Positions 31,101 through 40,287 of a stretch of DNA of 64,000 nt are shown here, in pieces; positions within the stretch are counted from its first letter, which is position 1; each line of letters starts with the position of its first letter. The stretch lies in contig NZ_CACSLH010000004.1 of the NCBI RefSeq assembly GCF_902706605.1, positions 1-64,000 on the forward strand, read 5' to 3'. The stretch comes from Enterococcus sp. CSURQ0835 (lineage in GTDB: Bacteria; Bacillota; Bacilli; Lactobacillales; Enterococcaceae). The notes beneath the pieces are model-generated. The model was not told the DNA's origin. It searched no databases and worked only from the letters and a program-made list of their open reading frames with translations. A program made the translations under genes and the position numbers.

Positions 31101-31558
31101 ATGTGACACTACTTGATACTCCGACTTTCTTCCAAGGAATGCGGTTAGGTGAAACGATCGACGTCCAGATCGAAAAAGGAAAGATCTTGATCATTCGTTT
31201 AGACGAGATCGGTGAAGCAGATATTGAAGGCAATCGGACATTGTTCTTTAATTTAAATGGTCAGCGGCGTGAGATCGTAGTAAAAGATGCTTCGATCAAA
31301 AGTGCAGTTCAAACTAAACGCAAAGCTGAGCCGACTAATCGCGAACAGATCGGGGCGACGATGTCTGGATCAGTCTTGAAAGTCTTGGTAAAAAAAGGCG
31401 ATCATGTTGAAAAAGGGCAACCGCTTTTAGTAACTGAAGCGATGAAGATGGAAACTTCGATCGATGCTCGATTTGTCGGAGAAGTCGATCATGTCTATGT
31501 TTCTGAAGGAGAAGCGATTGCATCTGGTGATCTATTGATCGAAGTCAAAGAAAAATAA
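28133..31558 (+). CDS. pyc: Pyruvate carboxylase
   Basis: Pyruvate carboxylase makes oxaloacetate from pyruvate, bicarbonate and ATP, supplying aspartate and other precursors. The 1141-residue single chain has the N-terminal biotin carboxylase domain (VANRGEIATRVFRACTELG; EVNPRVQVEHTITE), the carboxyltransferase domain (TDTTFRDAHQSLLATRVR; DMAGLLKPQAAYELISELKA is longer than needed but shows the core), and the C-terminal biotin carrier with the target lysine in TEAMKMETS. Its start is only five bases after the ftsW stop. Confidence 0.97.
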   Translation: MKKVLVANRGEIATRVFRACTELGIKTVGIFAEEDAYSVHRFKADEAYLVGKGKKPIDAYLDIEDILRVAKEAQVDAIHPGYGFLSENLEFARRCQEEGITFVGPTLHHLDIFGDKIKAKTAALEAGIASIPGSDGPVESIDEVLAFAATHEYPIMIKAALGGGGRGMRVAHDEKEAREGYERAKSEAKAAFGSDEVYVEKYIGNPKHIEVQILGDTHGNVIHLFERDCSVQRRHQKVVEVAPCVSLAPELRHEICQAAVQLMKHVGYVNAGTVEFLVEGDKFYFIEVNPRVQVEHTITEMITDIDIVTSQLLIAQGKDLHKEIGLPKQEEIILSGAAIQCRVTTEDPLNGFMPDTGKIDTYRSPGGFGVRLDVGNAYAGAVVSPYFDSLLVKVCTHGLTFEQTIQKMQRCLKEFRIRGVKTNIPFMHNVISHPIFQSGDAKTTFIDNTPELFEFPRIRDRGNKTMRYISEITVNGFPGIEKQTKIFHEPPRLPQELEPRSLKTAKNILTEAGSKGVIEWIKAQDKVLFTDTTFRDAHQSLLATRVRTHDFLKIAQKTGEAIPELFSSEMWGGATFDVAYRFLSEDPWKRLRLLRKAMPNTLMQMLFRGSNAVGYSNYPDNVIQEFIKVAAEQGIDVFRIFDSLNWIPQMEKSIQAVKDTGKIAEATMCYTGDILDPTRKKYNIDYYKQMAKDLESVGADIIAIKDMAGLLKPQAAYELISELKATTDLPIHLHTHDTAGNGIITSSAAVKAGVDIVDVAISAMSGATSQPSLSSLYYALENGDRAPEISMANVRQLNHYWEDVRPYYRSFENGIVAAQTEVYLHEMPGGQYSNLQQQAKAVGLGDRWDEIKQVYHDVNMMFGDIIKVTPSSKVVGDMALFMVQNDLTEKDIYDHGDELSFPDSVVSFFQGELGQPVGGFPKKLQQIILQGRPALQERPGALAEPVNFEKVKQELAELVGFEPSKTDVLSYLMYPQVFLDYQKGYTQFGDVTLLDTPTFFQGMRLGETIDVQIEKGKILIIRLDEIGEADIEGNRTLFFNLNGQRREIVVKDASIKSAVQTKRKAEPTNREQIGATMSGSVLKVLVKKGDHVEKGQPLLVTEAMKMETSIDARFVGEVDHVYVSEGEAIASGDLLIEVKEK

Positions 31559-31568
31559 GGGAGGCGCC

Positions 31569-32681
31569 ATGAAACGTGCGATTGGTTTTATCAGTATCTT
31601 TTTATGCGTATTGATCGGATACTATATCCAACCGATCTTGTTTCCCCCGGCAACGCCGACTGTAAAAAAAATTCCGGAGCAACCGCTGCGGCACCATGCC
31701 TTAAAATATGAGCAAATCCCAGCAACGGGGTTTGCTCCTTTTATCGGGCAAAGTGTGGCACAATTTGAACAGACATTTGGTCTAGCAGAAAAAAGCGAAC
31801 CCAGCGGATTCTTTTTTGAAACGCGTTTTTATTCGCTAGCGACGGGACGTTTAGCCGTCAACAGTGAAGAAGGCGTGGTCGTTGGGATCAATGTCGTAGC
31901 TAAGTCAGAACCGAAAGTGGCACCTTTTACCTTTGGCATGACCAATGAACAGCTATTTGCCAATATGAACTTGTCAGCGAATTTTGGCGTCACATATGAT
32001 GAAGAACCCGTAGCGATTGTATTGAGTGAAGATGATATGCGGGCACGGCCGTTGATCGCGTTTAACAATCAAAGTTTTGCGATCTTGTTTTTTGATGCGC
32101 AAACGAAAAAGCTAGCGGCCATCACGTATTTAGATTTAGAGATGTTGCTACGTTTGATGCCGTATCAAATCAATAGCGGGAATCCGTTGTCGTATCGGAT
32201 GCAAGATACGTCACAAGATTGGCAGCAGATCGATCAGACGACGCAAGTTCATTTGACAGAATTGATCGATGCCTATCGACAGACTAAACGGTTGCCTAAA
32301 AATCAACAGACTGCCGGAGCTGAAACGGCGAGTCACCAGTTGTTACAAAATTTTCTACAACAACCAGCTGCGGTGTTATCCAAGTCCCGCTTAGAGGAAT
32401 GGCAAATGGATCAGACGGCACACTTAGTCAACGATGATTTTTATTTGACGCCAGCAGAATTCAAAAAGTTAGCCCAGACTGAAAAGATCAAGTACCAAGC
32501 AGGCTTTTTTTATTCGCCTGTGATCGATCCGTTTTTCTCGTTTTATTATTGGTGCAGTGAGCCGGCGCAAGTTGCTTTGTTCAATGGTCGAGCTGAAAAC
32601 TTAGCGGTTGCAGTCGATCAACAAAATGTGCTAGTCTTAAAGCAGGAATTTGAAGAAACTAAAGGAAGTGACCGGCCATGA
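31569..32681 (+). CDS. YlbC-like CAP-associated membrane-anchored protein
   Basis: The 370-residue protein has one N-terminal membrane anchor (residues about 5-26) and should face outside. Residues about 55-185 match the CAP-associated N-terminal domain (GQSVAQFEQTFGL, FFFETRFYS, GVVVGINVVA). The C-terminal half sits where YlbC proteins carry a CAP/SCP domain, but the usual CAP signatures are hard to find, so that domain seems degenerate. It overlaps the start of ylbF by four bases and begins the ylb-type cluster. No function is established. Confidence 0.75.
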   Translation: MKRAIGFISIFLCVLIGYYIQPILFPPATPTVKKIPEQPLRHHALKYEQIPATGFAPFIGQSVAQFEQTFGLAEKSEPSGFFFETRFYSLATGRLAVNSEEGVVVGINVVAKSEPKVAPFTFGMTNEQLFANMNLSANFGVTYDEEPVAIVLSEDDMRARPLIAFNNQSFAILFFDAQTKKLAAITYLDLEMLLRLMPYQINSGNPLSYRMQDTSQDWQQIDQTTQVHLTELIDAYRQTKRLPKNQQTAGAETASHQLLQNFLQQPAAVLSKSRLEEWQMDQTAHLVNDDFYLTPAEFKKLAQTEKIKYQAGFFYSPVIDPFFSFYYWCSEPAQVALFNGRAENLAVAVDQQNVLVLKQEFEETKGSDRP

Positions 32682-33097
32682 TCTATAATGATGCGTTGTT
32701 TAAATTAGAAGATCTCAGCCATGATTTGATTGCAGCGGTCTTAAAAAGTCCGGTTTATCAAACGTATCTCGCCACCCAGCAAGCATTGAGGAATTCTCAG
32801 GTCGCGCAACAGCTGAAAAATGATTTTTTAACCCAACAAGCAGCTTTTGAAAAGCTCGCAGCCTACGGGAAGTATGCACCAGGCTATAAAAAAGCTCAGC
32901 AAGCGCTGTTTAAAGCGAAACGTTCATTAGACTTGCAACCGGAAGTCGCGGCCTTTAAAATGGCTGAGACGGAGTTACAACAAGTCTTAGATGCGATTAC
33001 ACAGACGCTTGCTGAAACGGTTTCGCCGGAGATCAAAGTCGCTTATGGGAATCCGTTTGAAAAAAGTCAGCATTGTAAGGGGAATTGTCATGGATAA
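32678..33097 (+). CDS. ylbF: YlbF family RNase Y specificity factor
   Basis: YlbF forms the Y-complex with YmcA and YaaT, which directs RNase Y and affects competence and biofilm genes in Bacillus. The 139-residue protein has the family helical repeat pattern (LKSPVYQTYLATQQALRNS, ending in a helical EVAAFKMAETELQQVLD). The C-terminal HCKGNC holds cysteines like those linked to the iron-sulfur clusters of the complex. It overlaps ylbC-like upstream by four bases and ylbG downstream by eight. Confidence 0.88.
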   Translation: MIYNDALFKLEDLSHDLIAAVLKSPVYQTYLATQQALRNSQVAQQLKNDFLTQQAAFEKLAAYGKYAPGYKKAQQALFKAKRSLDLQPEVAAFKMAETELQQVLDAITQTLAETVSPEIKVAYGNPFEKSQHCKGNCHG

Positions 33098-33425
33098 TAC
33101 AGAATTTCAGATCCAAAAACGCCGTGGGATAATCGTTTGGGTCTATTCATTGAAACAATTAAAAACGTTGAAACGATATGGTTTGATCCATTACGTATCC
33201 CGTAAGATGAAGTATGTCGTACTTTACGTCAATGAAGAAGAGGTTGCTTTGACGCTAGAAAAATTACAACACTTGCATTTTGTCCGGCAAGTCGAGCAAT
33301 CTTATCGTCCAGATATCGCGATGAACTTTGCGGAACGGATCGGGACTAAAGCCGCGTACCAAGTAAAAGACGAAGATGAATTAGATGTCGCAAATACGAA
33401 GATCCGTTTAGCTGAAACAGTCTAA
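33090..33425 (+). CDS. ylbG: YlbG family protein (DUF2129)
   Basis: The 111-residue protein starts at ATG 33090 after AAGGGG and overlaps the end of ylbF. It has the DUF2129 pattern RGIIVWVYSLKQLKTLKRYG and HYVSRKMKYVVLYVN. Its role is unknown. Longer upstream reading in this frame runs through ylbF without a ribosome site and is not used. The order ylbF-ylbG-rsmD-coaD matches Bacillus. A terminator follows. Confidence 0.88.
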   Translation: MDNTEFQIQKRRGIIVWVYSLKQLKTLKRYGLIHYVSRKMKYVVLYVNEEEVALTLEKLQHLHFVRQVEQSYRPDIAMNFAERIGTKAAYQVKDEDELDVANTKIRLAETV

Positions 33426-33429
33426 TGAG

Positions 33430-33473
33430 GATGAAAAATGTCTGATTTGATTCAAACATTTTTCATCTTTTTT
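33430..33473 (+). terminator. Terminator after ylbG
   Basis: GATGAAAAATGT (33430-33441) pairs perfectly with ACATTTTTCATC (33456-33467) and is followed by six T residues. Confidence 0.85.
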
Positions 33474-33487
33474 GATTTTAAAAAGGG

Positions 33488-33493
33488 TATAAT
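33488..33493 (+). promoter_or_regulatory. -10 box of the rsmD-coaD unit
   Basis: A perfect TATAAT lies between the ylbG terminator and the rsmD ribosome site. No clear -35 was found at 16-18 bases. Confidence 0.4.
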
Positions 33494-33526
33494 AAAACAG
33501 ATCAATCGTTGATGGAGGGAAATAAG

Positions 33527-35610
<2,084 letters not shown>

Positions 35611-35615
35611 AGTAA

Positions 35616-35644
35616 AAGTCGAGCCAAGTCGCTCGGCTTTTTTT
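35616..35644 (+). terminator. Terminator after sepM
   Basis: AAGTCGAGC (35616-35624) pairs with GCTCGGCTT (35631-35639), with one T-G pair, followed by seven T residues. Confidence 0.85.
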
Positions 35645-35672
35645 GCGTAGCTTTTTTTAAAGGAGGGAAGTT

Positions 35673-36302
35673 ATGCCAGAACAATTAAAAAAACCGGTCG
35701 TCTTATTGGGGGCGGTGATCATGGTGGTGGTCGCAGCATTTTTTCTACTGAAGCGTCCGGCAATTGAACGTGCTGCACCTGCTAGTGAGTTGGCTTTTTC
35801 AACTAGTCAGTCAACGGTGGCGACTACAGAAACGAGCAGCGCTGAATTATTTGTGGATGTGAAAGGAGCCGTCAATCACGGTGGGATGTACCGTTTAAAA
35901 GCGGGCATGCGTTTAATGGATGCGATCGAATTAGCTGGCGGTTTTACTGCGGAAGCCGATCAGACCCGGATGAACTTTGCTAAACTTTTGATAGACCAAG
36001 AAGTGATCTATGTTCCGAAAGTCGGGGAAGCTGTACCAGAACAATTAGCAGCACCACCTGATCCGACAGGAAGTGTGACGGGCGGCGACCCGGCAACTAG
36101 TGAAGGTGGTAAAATCAATTTAAACACAGCAGATGAAAAGCAGCTTCAAGAACTATCAGGTATCGGCGAAAAAAGAGCACAAGATATTTTGAAGTACCGT
36201 GAAGAAAACGGCAGCTTTCAAGCGGTAGAAGATTTGACAAAAGTTTCAGGTATTGGTGAAAAGACACTTGAGAATTTAAAAGATTCTATTACAATAAAGT
36301 AA
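35673..36302 (+). CDS. comEA: Competence DNA receptor ComEA
   Basis: ComEA binds incoming double-stranded DNA at the outer face of the membrane during transformation. The 209-residue protein has an N-terminal anchor (VVLLGAVIMVVVAAFFLL), an SLBB-type domain (VDVKGAVNHGGMYRLKAGMR), a linker, and a C-terminal pair of helix-hairpin-helix motifs (INLNTADEKQLQELSGIGE and FQAVEDLTKVSGIGEKT). The start follows AAAGGAGGG. It heads the comE operon. Confidence 0.94.
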   Translation: MPEQLKKPVVLLGAVIMVVVAAFFLLKRPAIERAAPASELAFSTSQSTVATTETSSAELFVDVKGAVNHGGMYRLKAGMRLMDAIELAGGFTAEADQTRMNFAKLLIDQEVIYVPKVGEAVPEQLAAPPDPTGSVTGGDPATSEGGKINLNTADEKQLQELSGIGEKRAQDILKYREENGSFQAVEDLTKVSGIGEKTLENLKDSITIK

Positions 36303-36322
36303 AAACAAAAAACGAGGTAATC

Positions 36323-36817
36323 ATGATGACTACAGAAAGAATTCCTTGGGATCAATATTTTATGGCACAAGCGGTCTTGCTTTCGTTGCGTAGCACGTGT
36401 ACGCGACTAGAAGTGGGCGCGACGATCGTAAGAGACAAACGAATCATTGCCGGTGGGTATAACGGTTCTGTTTCCGGCGATGTCCATTGCATCGATGATG
36501 GCTGCTACGTGGTAAACGGCCATTGCATTCGGACGATCCACGCCGAGATGAATGCCCTGTTGCAATGTGCCAAGCTAGGGATCGCGACTGATCAAGCGGA
36601 AGTTTATGTGACACATTTCCCCTGTCTGGCTTGCACAAAAGCTTTATTGCAAGCAGGAATCAAAACGATCCATTATTTACACGATTACCACAATGATCCT
36701 TACGCACTCGAATTGATCCAACATGTGGGTGCGCGCGTTCATCAAGTGGAACTAGAAAATAAGTATTTTACTAAATTACAGTTAGGGGAAGCTGCTGCCG
36801 CACTTTTCCATGACTGA
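36323..36817 (+). CDS. comEB: ComEB, dCMP deaminase-like protein
   Basis: ComEB is a zinc deaminase of the dCMP deaminase family kept in the comE operon of Firmicutes; in Bacillus it is not needed for DNA binding or uptake but may affect localisation. The 164-residue protein has the zinc motifs TIHAEMNALLQ and HFPCLACTKALL. Two adjacent ATG codons are possible starts. It overlaps comEC by eight bases. Confidence 0.93.
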   Translation: MMTTERIPWDQYFMAQAVLLSLRSTCTRLEVGATIVRDKRIIAGGYNGSVSGDVHCIDDGCYVVNGHCIRTIHAEMNALLQCAKLGIATDQAEVYVTHFPCLACTKALLQAGIKTIHYLHDYHNDPYALELIQHVGARVHQVELENKYFTKLQLGEAAAALFHD

Positions 36818-39044
36818 AGTTAAAAATTTTTATTTACTGCCGATCGCTGCTAGTTTGTGTTTTGTGAGTGTGCTCTATTCAACACATAAAGGCTGGCTCG
36901 TGATCGGGGTAGTGATTGGAGTACACATCTGCTGGATGAAACGGTCAAAGCTGATCTGGCTGACGGTTTTATTCAGCTTTTTGCTTGGCATTCGAACGTG
37001 GAGCTATATGGAAAAATTAACACAGCTACCGGAGACAGTCACCCAAGCGCCGGTCACCATTTTGCGAGATACAGTCGTCATCAATGGGAGCAGTCTACGT
37101 TTTACTGGCAAGTTTCAGCAACAAAAAGTTACAGTTTCGTATCGTTTGAAAGATGAAGCTGAAAAAAAGTTTTGGCAAACGCAACGAGTTCAACAAGTCA
37201 AATTAACTGGAGAAAACAAGCCGTTATCACCTGCGCGTAATTTAAAAGGCTTTGACCAGCAAGCTTATTATCTAGGGCTGGGGCTCGCTGGTCAATTCAC
37301 AGCCGACCGCCTCACTGATTTTAAAACAGCGCCGCCTGATTTAGCTTATTGGCGGGAAAGTTTGTTTCGTCAAATCGATCAGTGCTTTCCCCAAAAATTA
37401 GCCAGCTATATCAAAGCATTAGTGTTAGGTTTCAAAGATGAGCATTTTAGTGATCAAAAAGAATTGTACCAAAAAACTGGTCTGCTTCATTTATTTGCTT
37501 TATCTGGTTTGCATATCCAATTTTATTTAGGTGCGTTTCACGTTTTACTAAAGCGTTTGGGACTAGTCCGCGAGACGCGTTTGATCATCTTACTGCTCAT
37601 TAGTTTTTTGGTGTGGGGCTTTACCGGTTGGGCAGTCAGTGTCTTACGGGCTTTGTTGAGTTTTTTAATCGTCTTTTTATTAACGACATTACAACTTCGA
37701 TTAGCTAAACTAGACCAGTGGAGCTTCGTTTTACTGGGGGTCTTACTCTTTCGCCCGCTTGTTTTATTGACAGCTAGCGGACGTTTGAGTCTGTGGCTAG
37801 CATTGCTGCTGGTTTTTTTGCCGGAAAAATTTTCTCGACCGGTGACATTCCAAATTGCTTTCAGTCTTTTTATGATACCATTATTAGTTTTTGAATTTAG
37901 TGAATGGTCTGTGTTGGGTGGGGTGTTTACGCTGTTGTTGTTTCCCATTTTTCAATGGCTGCTGTTACCGGGCTGCTTACTTTTGTTTTGTTTGAGTTTT
38001 TTGTGGGTCCCAACCTTTTTAATTCAAGGTCTTAGCTTATGCTTTACTTTATTGGAACACGGACTCGCATTTTTTCAATTGCAGCCATTGGTTTTAGGAA
38101 AACCGAGCGTGGGAGTGTTTAGTCTAATTTGGTTTCTGGCCTTTTTAAGTTTAGCGTGTCATAAGCGGAAAAATCAGTTGTGGCTAGTGGGCAGTATCTG
38201 CCTGTTACTTATTAGTGTTAGTTTTGATCCTCGCGGGTTGGTGGCATTTGTTGATGTAGGACAAGGCGACAGTATTTTTATCAAACTACCCTTCAAACAA
38301 GAAACGTTTTTGATCGACACGGGCGGGAGATTGCAATTTAAACAAGCGGCTTGGCAACGGGGAACGTATCGCCCGCCGTCGGATTATAATTTAGTTCCTT
38401 TTTTAAAAAGCCAAGGGATCAAACGAATCGATCATCTTATTTTGACGCATAATGATGCGGACCACATGGGAGAATTGGAAAATGTAGCGCGGTATTTCCA
38501 ACTGCAAACGGTCTATGTGGCTAACGGGGCTGAAAAAAAGATCGCCTTGCGTTTAAAACGTTTGATCAACAATCAAACGAAAGTCAAATTAGTTAAGACT
38601 GGTGATGTGATCGGAAAAAAATTAGCAGTGCATGTTGTGTCACCGACCACTAGTGAAGGGGAAAATGATCAATCGATCGTCACGTTTTTTAAAATCGGAC
38701 AGCGCCGCTTCTTATTGACCGGCGACTTAGAAAAAACGGGCGAGGCGGCAGTCTTGCAAAAATTTCCTCAATTAAGAGCAGATGTTTTAAAAGTCGGTCA
38801 TCATGGCAGTAACACTTCAACGTCAGCAGAATTTTTAAACCAGTTACGCCCAACGGATGCTGTGATTTCAGCGGGGCGCAATAATCGCTATGGGCATCCA
38901 ACAAATGAAACATTAAAAATATTGCAAATGAAAAAAATCCACATCCACCGAACCGATCAACAAGGGATGATCTATTACCAGTGGTCGCCGTACCCATTCA
39001 AAAAAACTAGTTCCTTACAATCCACGATAGCTTTTCTAAACTAA
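36810..39044 (+). CDS. comEC: DNA uptake channel ComEC
   Basis: ComEC forms the membrane channel that takes up single-stranded DNA in natural competence. The 744-residue protein is complete: N-terminal membrane segments and OB-like domain, the Competence domain (LFALSGLHIQFYLGAFHVL) with several membrane helices, and a C-terminal metallo-beta-lactamase-like domain with VDVGQGDSIFIKLP, LTHNDADHMGEL and KVGHHGSNTSTSAEFL. The start overlaps the comEB end. An intact comEC beside intact comEA suggests uptake potential, though pilus and regulator genes are not in view. Confidence 0.95.
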   Translation: MTEVKNFYLLPIAASLCFVSVLYSTHKGWLVIGVVIGVHICWMKRSKLIWLTVLFSFLLGIRTWSYMEKLTQLPETVTQAPVTILRDTVVINGSSLRFTGKFQQQKVTVSYRLKDEAEKKFWQTQRVQQVKLTGENKPLSPARNLKGFDQQAYYLGLGLAGQFTADRLTDFKTAPPDLAYWRESLFRQIDQCFPQKLASYIKALVLGFKDEHFSDQKELYQKTGLLHLFALSGLHIQFYLGAFHVLLKRLGLVRETRLIILLLISFLVWGFTGWAVSVLRALLSFLIVFLLTTLQLRLAKLDQWSFVLLGVLLFRPLVLLTASGRLSLWLALLLVFLPEKFSRPVTFQIAFSLFMIPLLVFEFSEWSVLGGVFTLLLFPIFQWLLLPGCLLLFCLSFLWVPTFLIQGLSLCFTLLEHGLAFFQLQPLVLGKPSVGVFSLIWFLAFLSLACHKRKNQLWLVGSICLLLISVSFDPRGLVAFVDVGQGDSIFIKLPFKQETFLIDTGGRLQFKQAAWQRGTYRPPSDYNLVPFLKSQGIKRIDHLILTHNDADHMGELENVARYFQLQTVYVANGAEKKIALRLKRLINNQTKVKLVKTGDVIGKKLAVHVVSPTTSEGENDQSIVTFFKIGQRRFLLTGDLEKTGEAAVLQKFPQLRADVLKVGHHGSNTSTSAEFLNQLRPTDAVISAGRNNRYGHPTNETLKILQMKKIHIHRTDQQGMIYYQWSPYPFKKTSSLQSTIAFLN

Positions 39045-39078
39045 TCGTGATAGCATAAAAACTCAGGAGGATGGGGAC

Positions 39079-40101
39079 ATGGAAACACAACAGGCAATCC
39101 AACAAATCAAACAACAACCATTAGCACCCATGTATTTAGTGACCGGGACGGAACTTTATTTACAAGAACAAGTACGCCAAGCTTTTTTGACACGAATGGA
39201 GCAAGATGATTTAGAAGAATTAAATTTTATGCGCTTTGATTTGGAAGAAAATAATTTAGTAGAAGTCGTAGCCGAAGCAAAGACATTACCGTTTTTTGGT
39301 GATTATCGGTTGATCTTTGTCGAGCAGCCCGCCTTTTTGACCAGTAAAGGCAGTGCTAGTGAGAGTGAGATCACTCAGTTATTAGCGTATTTAAAGGCGC
39401 CACTAGCTTCCACGATTTTAGTTTTTTGGGCCAATTACGAAAAATTAGATGCGCGAAAAAAAGTGACCAAAGCATTGAAAAAAGCCGCTAGTGAGATTGA
39501 GACGGCCCCTTTAAAAGAAAATGAATTACGCCGTTTTTTACAACAATACTTGGCAAATGCGGGCGTCAAGCTGAACCAAGACGCATTGGAACTTTTTTTG
39601 CGTTTAACAGATTTTGAACTGACTAAAGCGATGAATGAGCTGGAAAAATTGATGTTGGCTGCTGGTGATAGTGGGGTGATCACTAAAGCGGACGTTGAAG
39701 CATTAGTTCCTAAAACGCTTGAGCATAATATTTTTGAATTGACTGAGCAGATCTTACAAGGCCAAACGGAAGCTGCCTTAAAAACGTATGAAGAACTGCA
39801 TCTGCAAGGAGAAGAGACGATCAAATTAAATGCGATCTTGATTGGTCAGATCCGGTTACTGTTGCAAACTAAAATTTTACAAAAGATCGGGTATCAGCAA
39901 GCGAACATTGCCGAAACATTGAGCATTCATCCGTATCGAGTGAAATTAGCATTACAACAAGTCAAACGTTTCTCATTAGCTTTTTTAACGACGCTGTATG
40001 ATGAGCTAGTCGAAAATGATTACCAAGTCAAAGTCGGACAACTAGATAAAGAGTTGAGTTTTCAATTATTTATTTTAAAAACGACAGCCAAATTAAGTTA
40101 A
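39079..40101 (+). CDS. holA: DNA polymerase III subunit delta
   Basis: HolA is the clamp-loader delta subunit that opens the sliding clamp. The 340-residue protein shows MYLVTGTELYLQEQVRQAF near the N-terminus, LPFFGDYRLIFVEQPAF, and the helical C-terminal domain (LNAILIGQIRLLLQTKIL). The start follows AGGAGG. It is next to comEC, as in Bacillus, where rpsT follows on the other strand; here a surface-protein gene intervenes. Confidence 0.94.
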   Translation: METQQAIQQIKQQPLAPMYLVTGTELYLQEQVRQAFLTRMEQDDLEELNFMRFDLEENNLVEVVAEAKTLPFFGDYRLIFVEQPAFLTSKGSASESEITQLLAYLKAPLASTILVFWANYEKLDARKKVTKALKKAASEIETAPLKENELRRFLQQYLANAGVKLNQDALELFLRLTDFELTKAMNELEKLMLAAGDSGVITKADVEALVPKTLEHNIFELTEQILQGQTEAALKTYEELHLQGEETIKLNAILIGQIRLLLQTKILQKIGYQQANIAETLSIHPYRVKLALQQVKRFSLAFLTTLYDELVENDYQVKVGQLDKELSFQLFILKTTAKLS

Positions 40102-40138
40102 GAGCCGTTCAAGGATTTTTCTTGAAGGGCTCTTTTTT
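40101..40138 (+). terminator. Terminator after holA
   Basis: AGAGCC (40101-40106) and TTCAAG (40108-40113) pair with CTTGAA (40121-40126) and GGCTCT (40128-40133), with one mismatch, followed by six T residues. Confidence 0.85.
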
Positions 40139-40287
40139 GTAGGATTGAGTAAATGAATCTCTGTTAGCGAAGTTTACACAGAATTTACGCATTTAAAACG
40201 AGAAATAAAAAAACAGTTCTTATACTTAGCTATGAAAGGAGAACTATTTGTCCAAAAAATTTAAATAGCGATAAGGGGAAAAGAACG

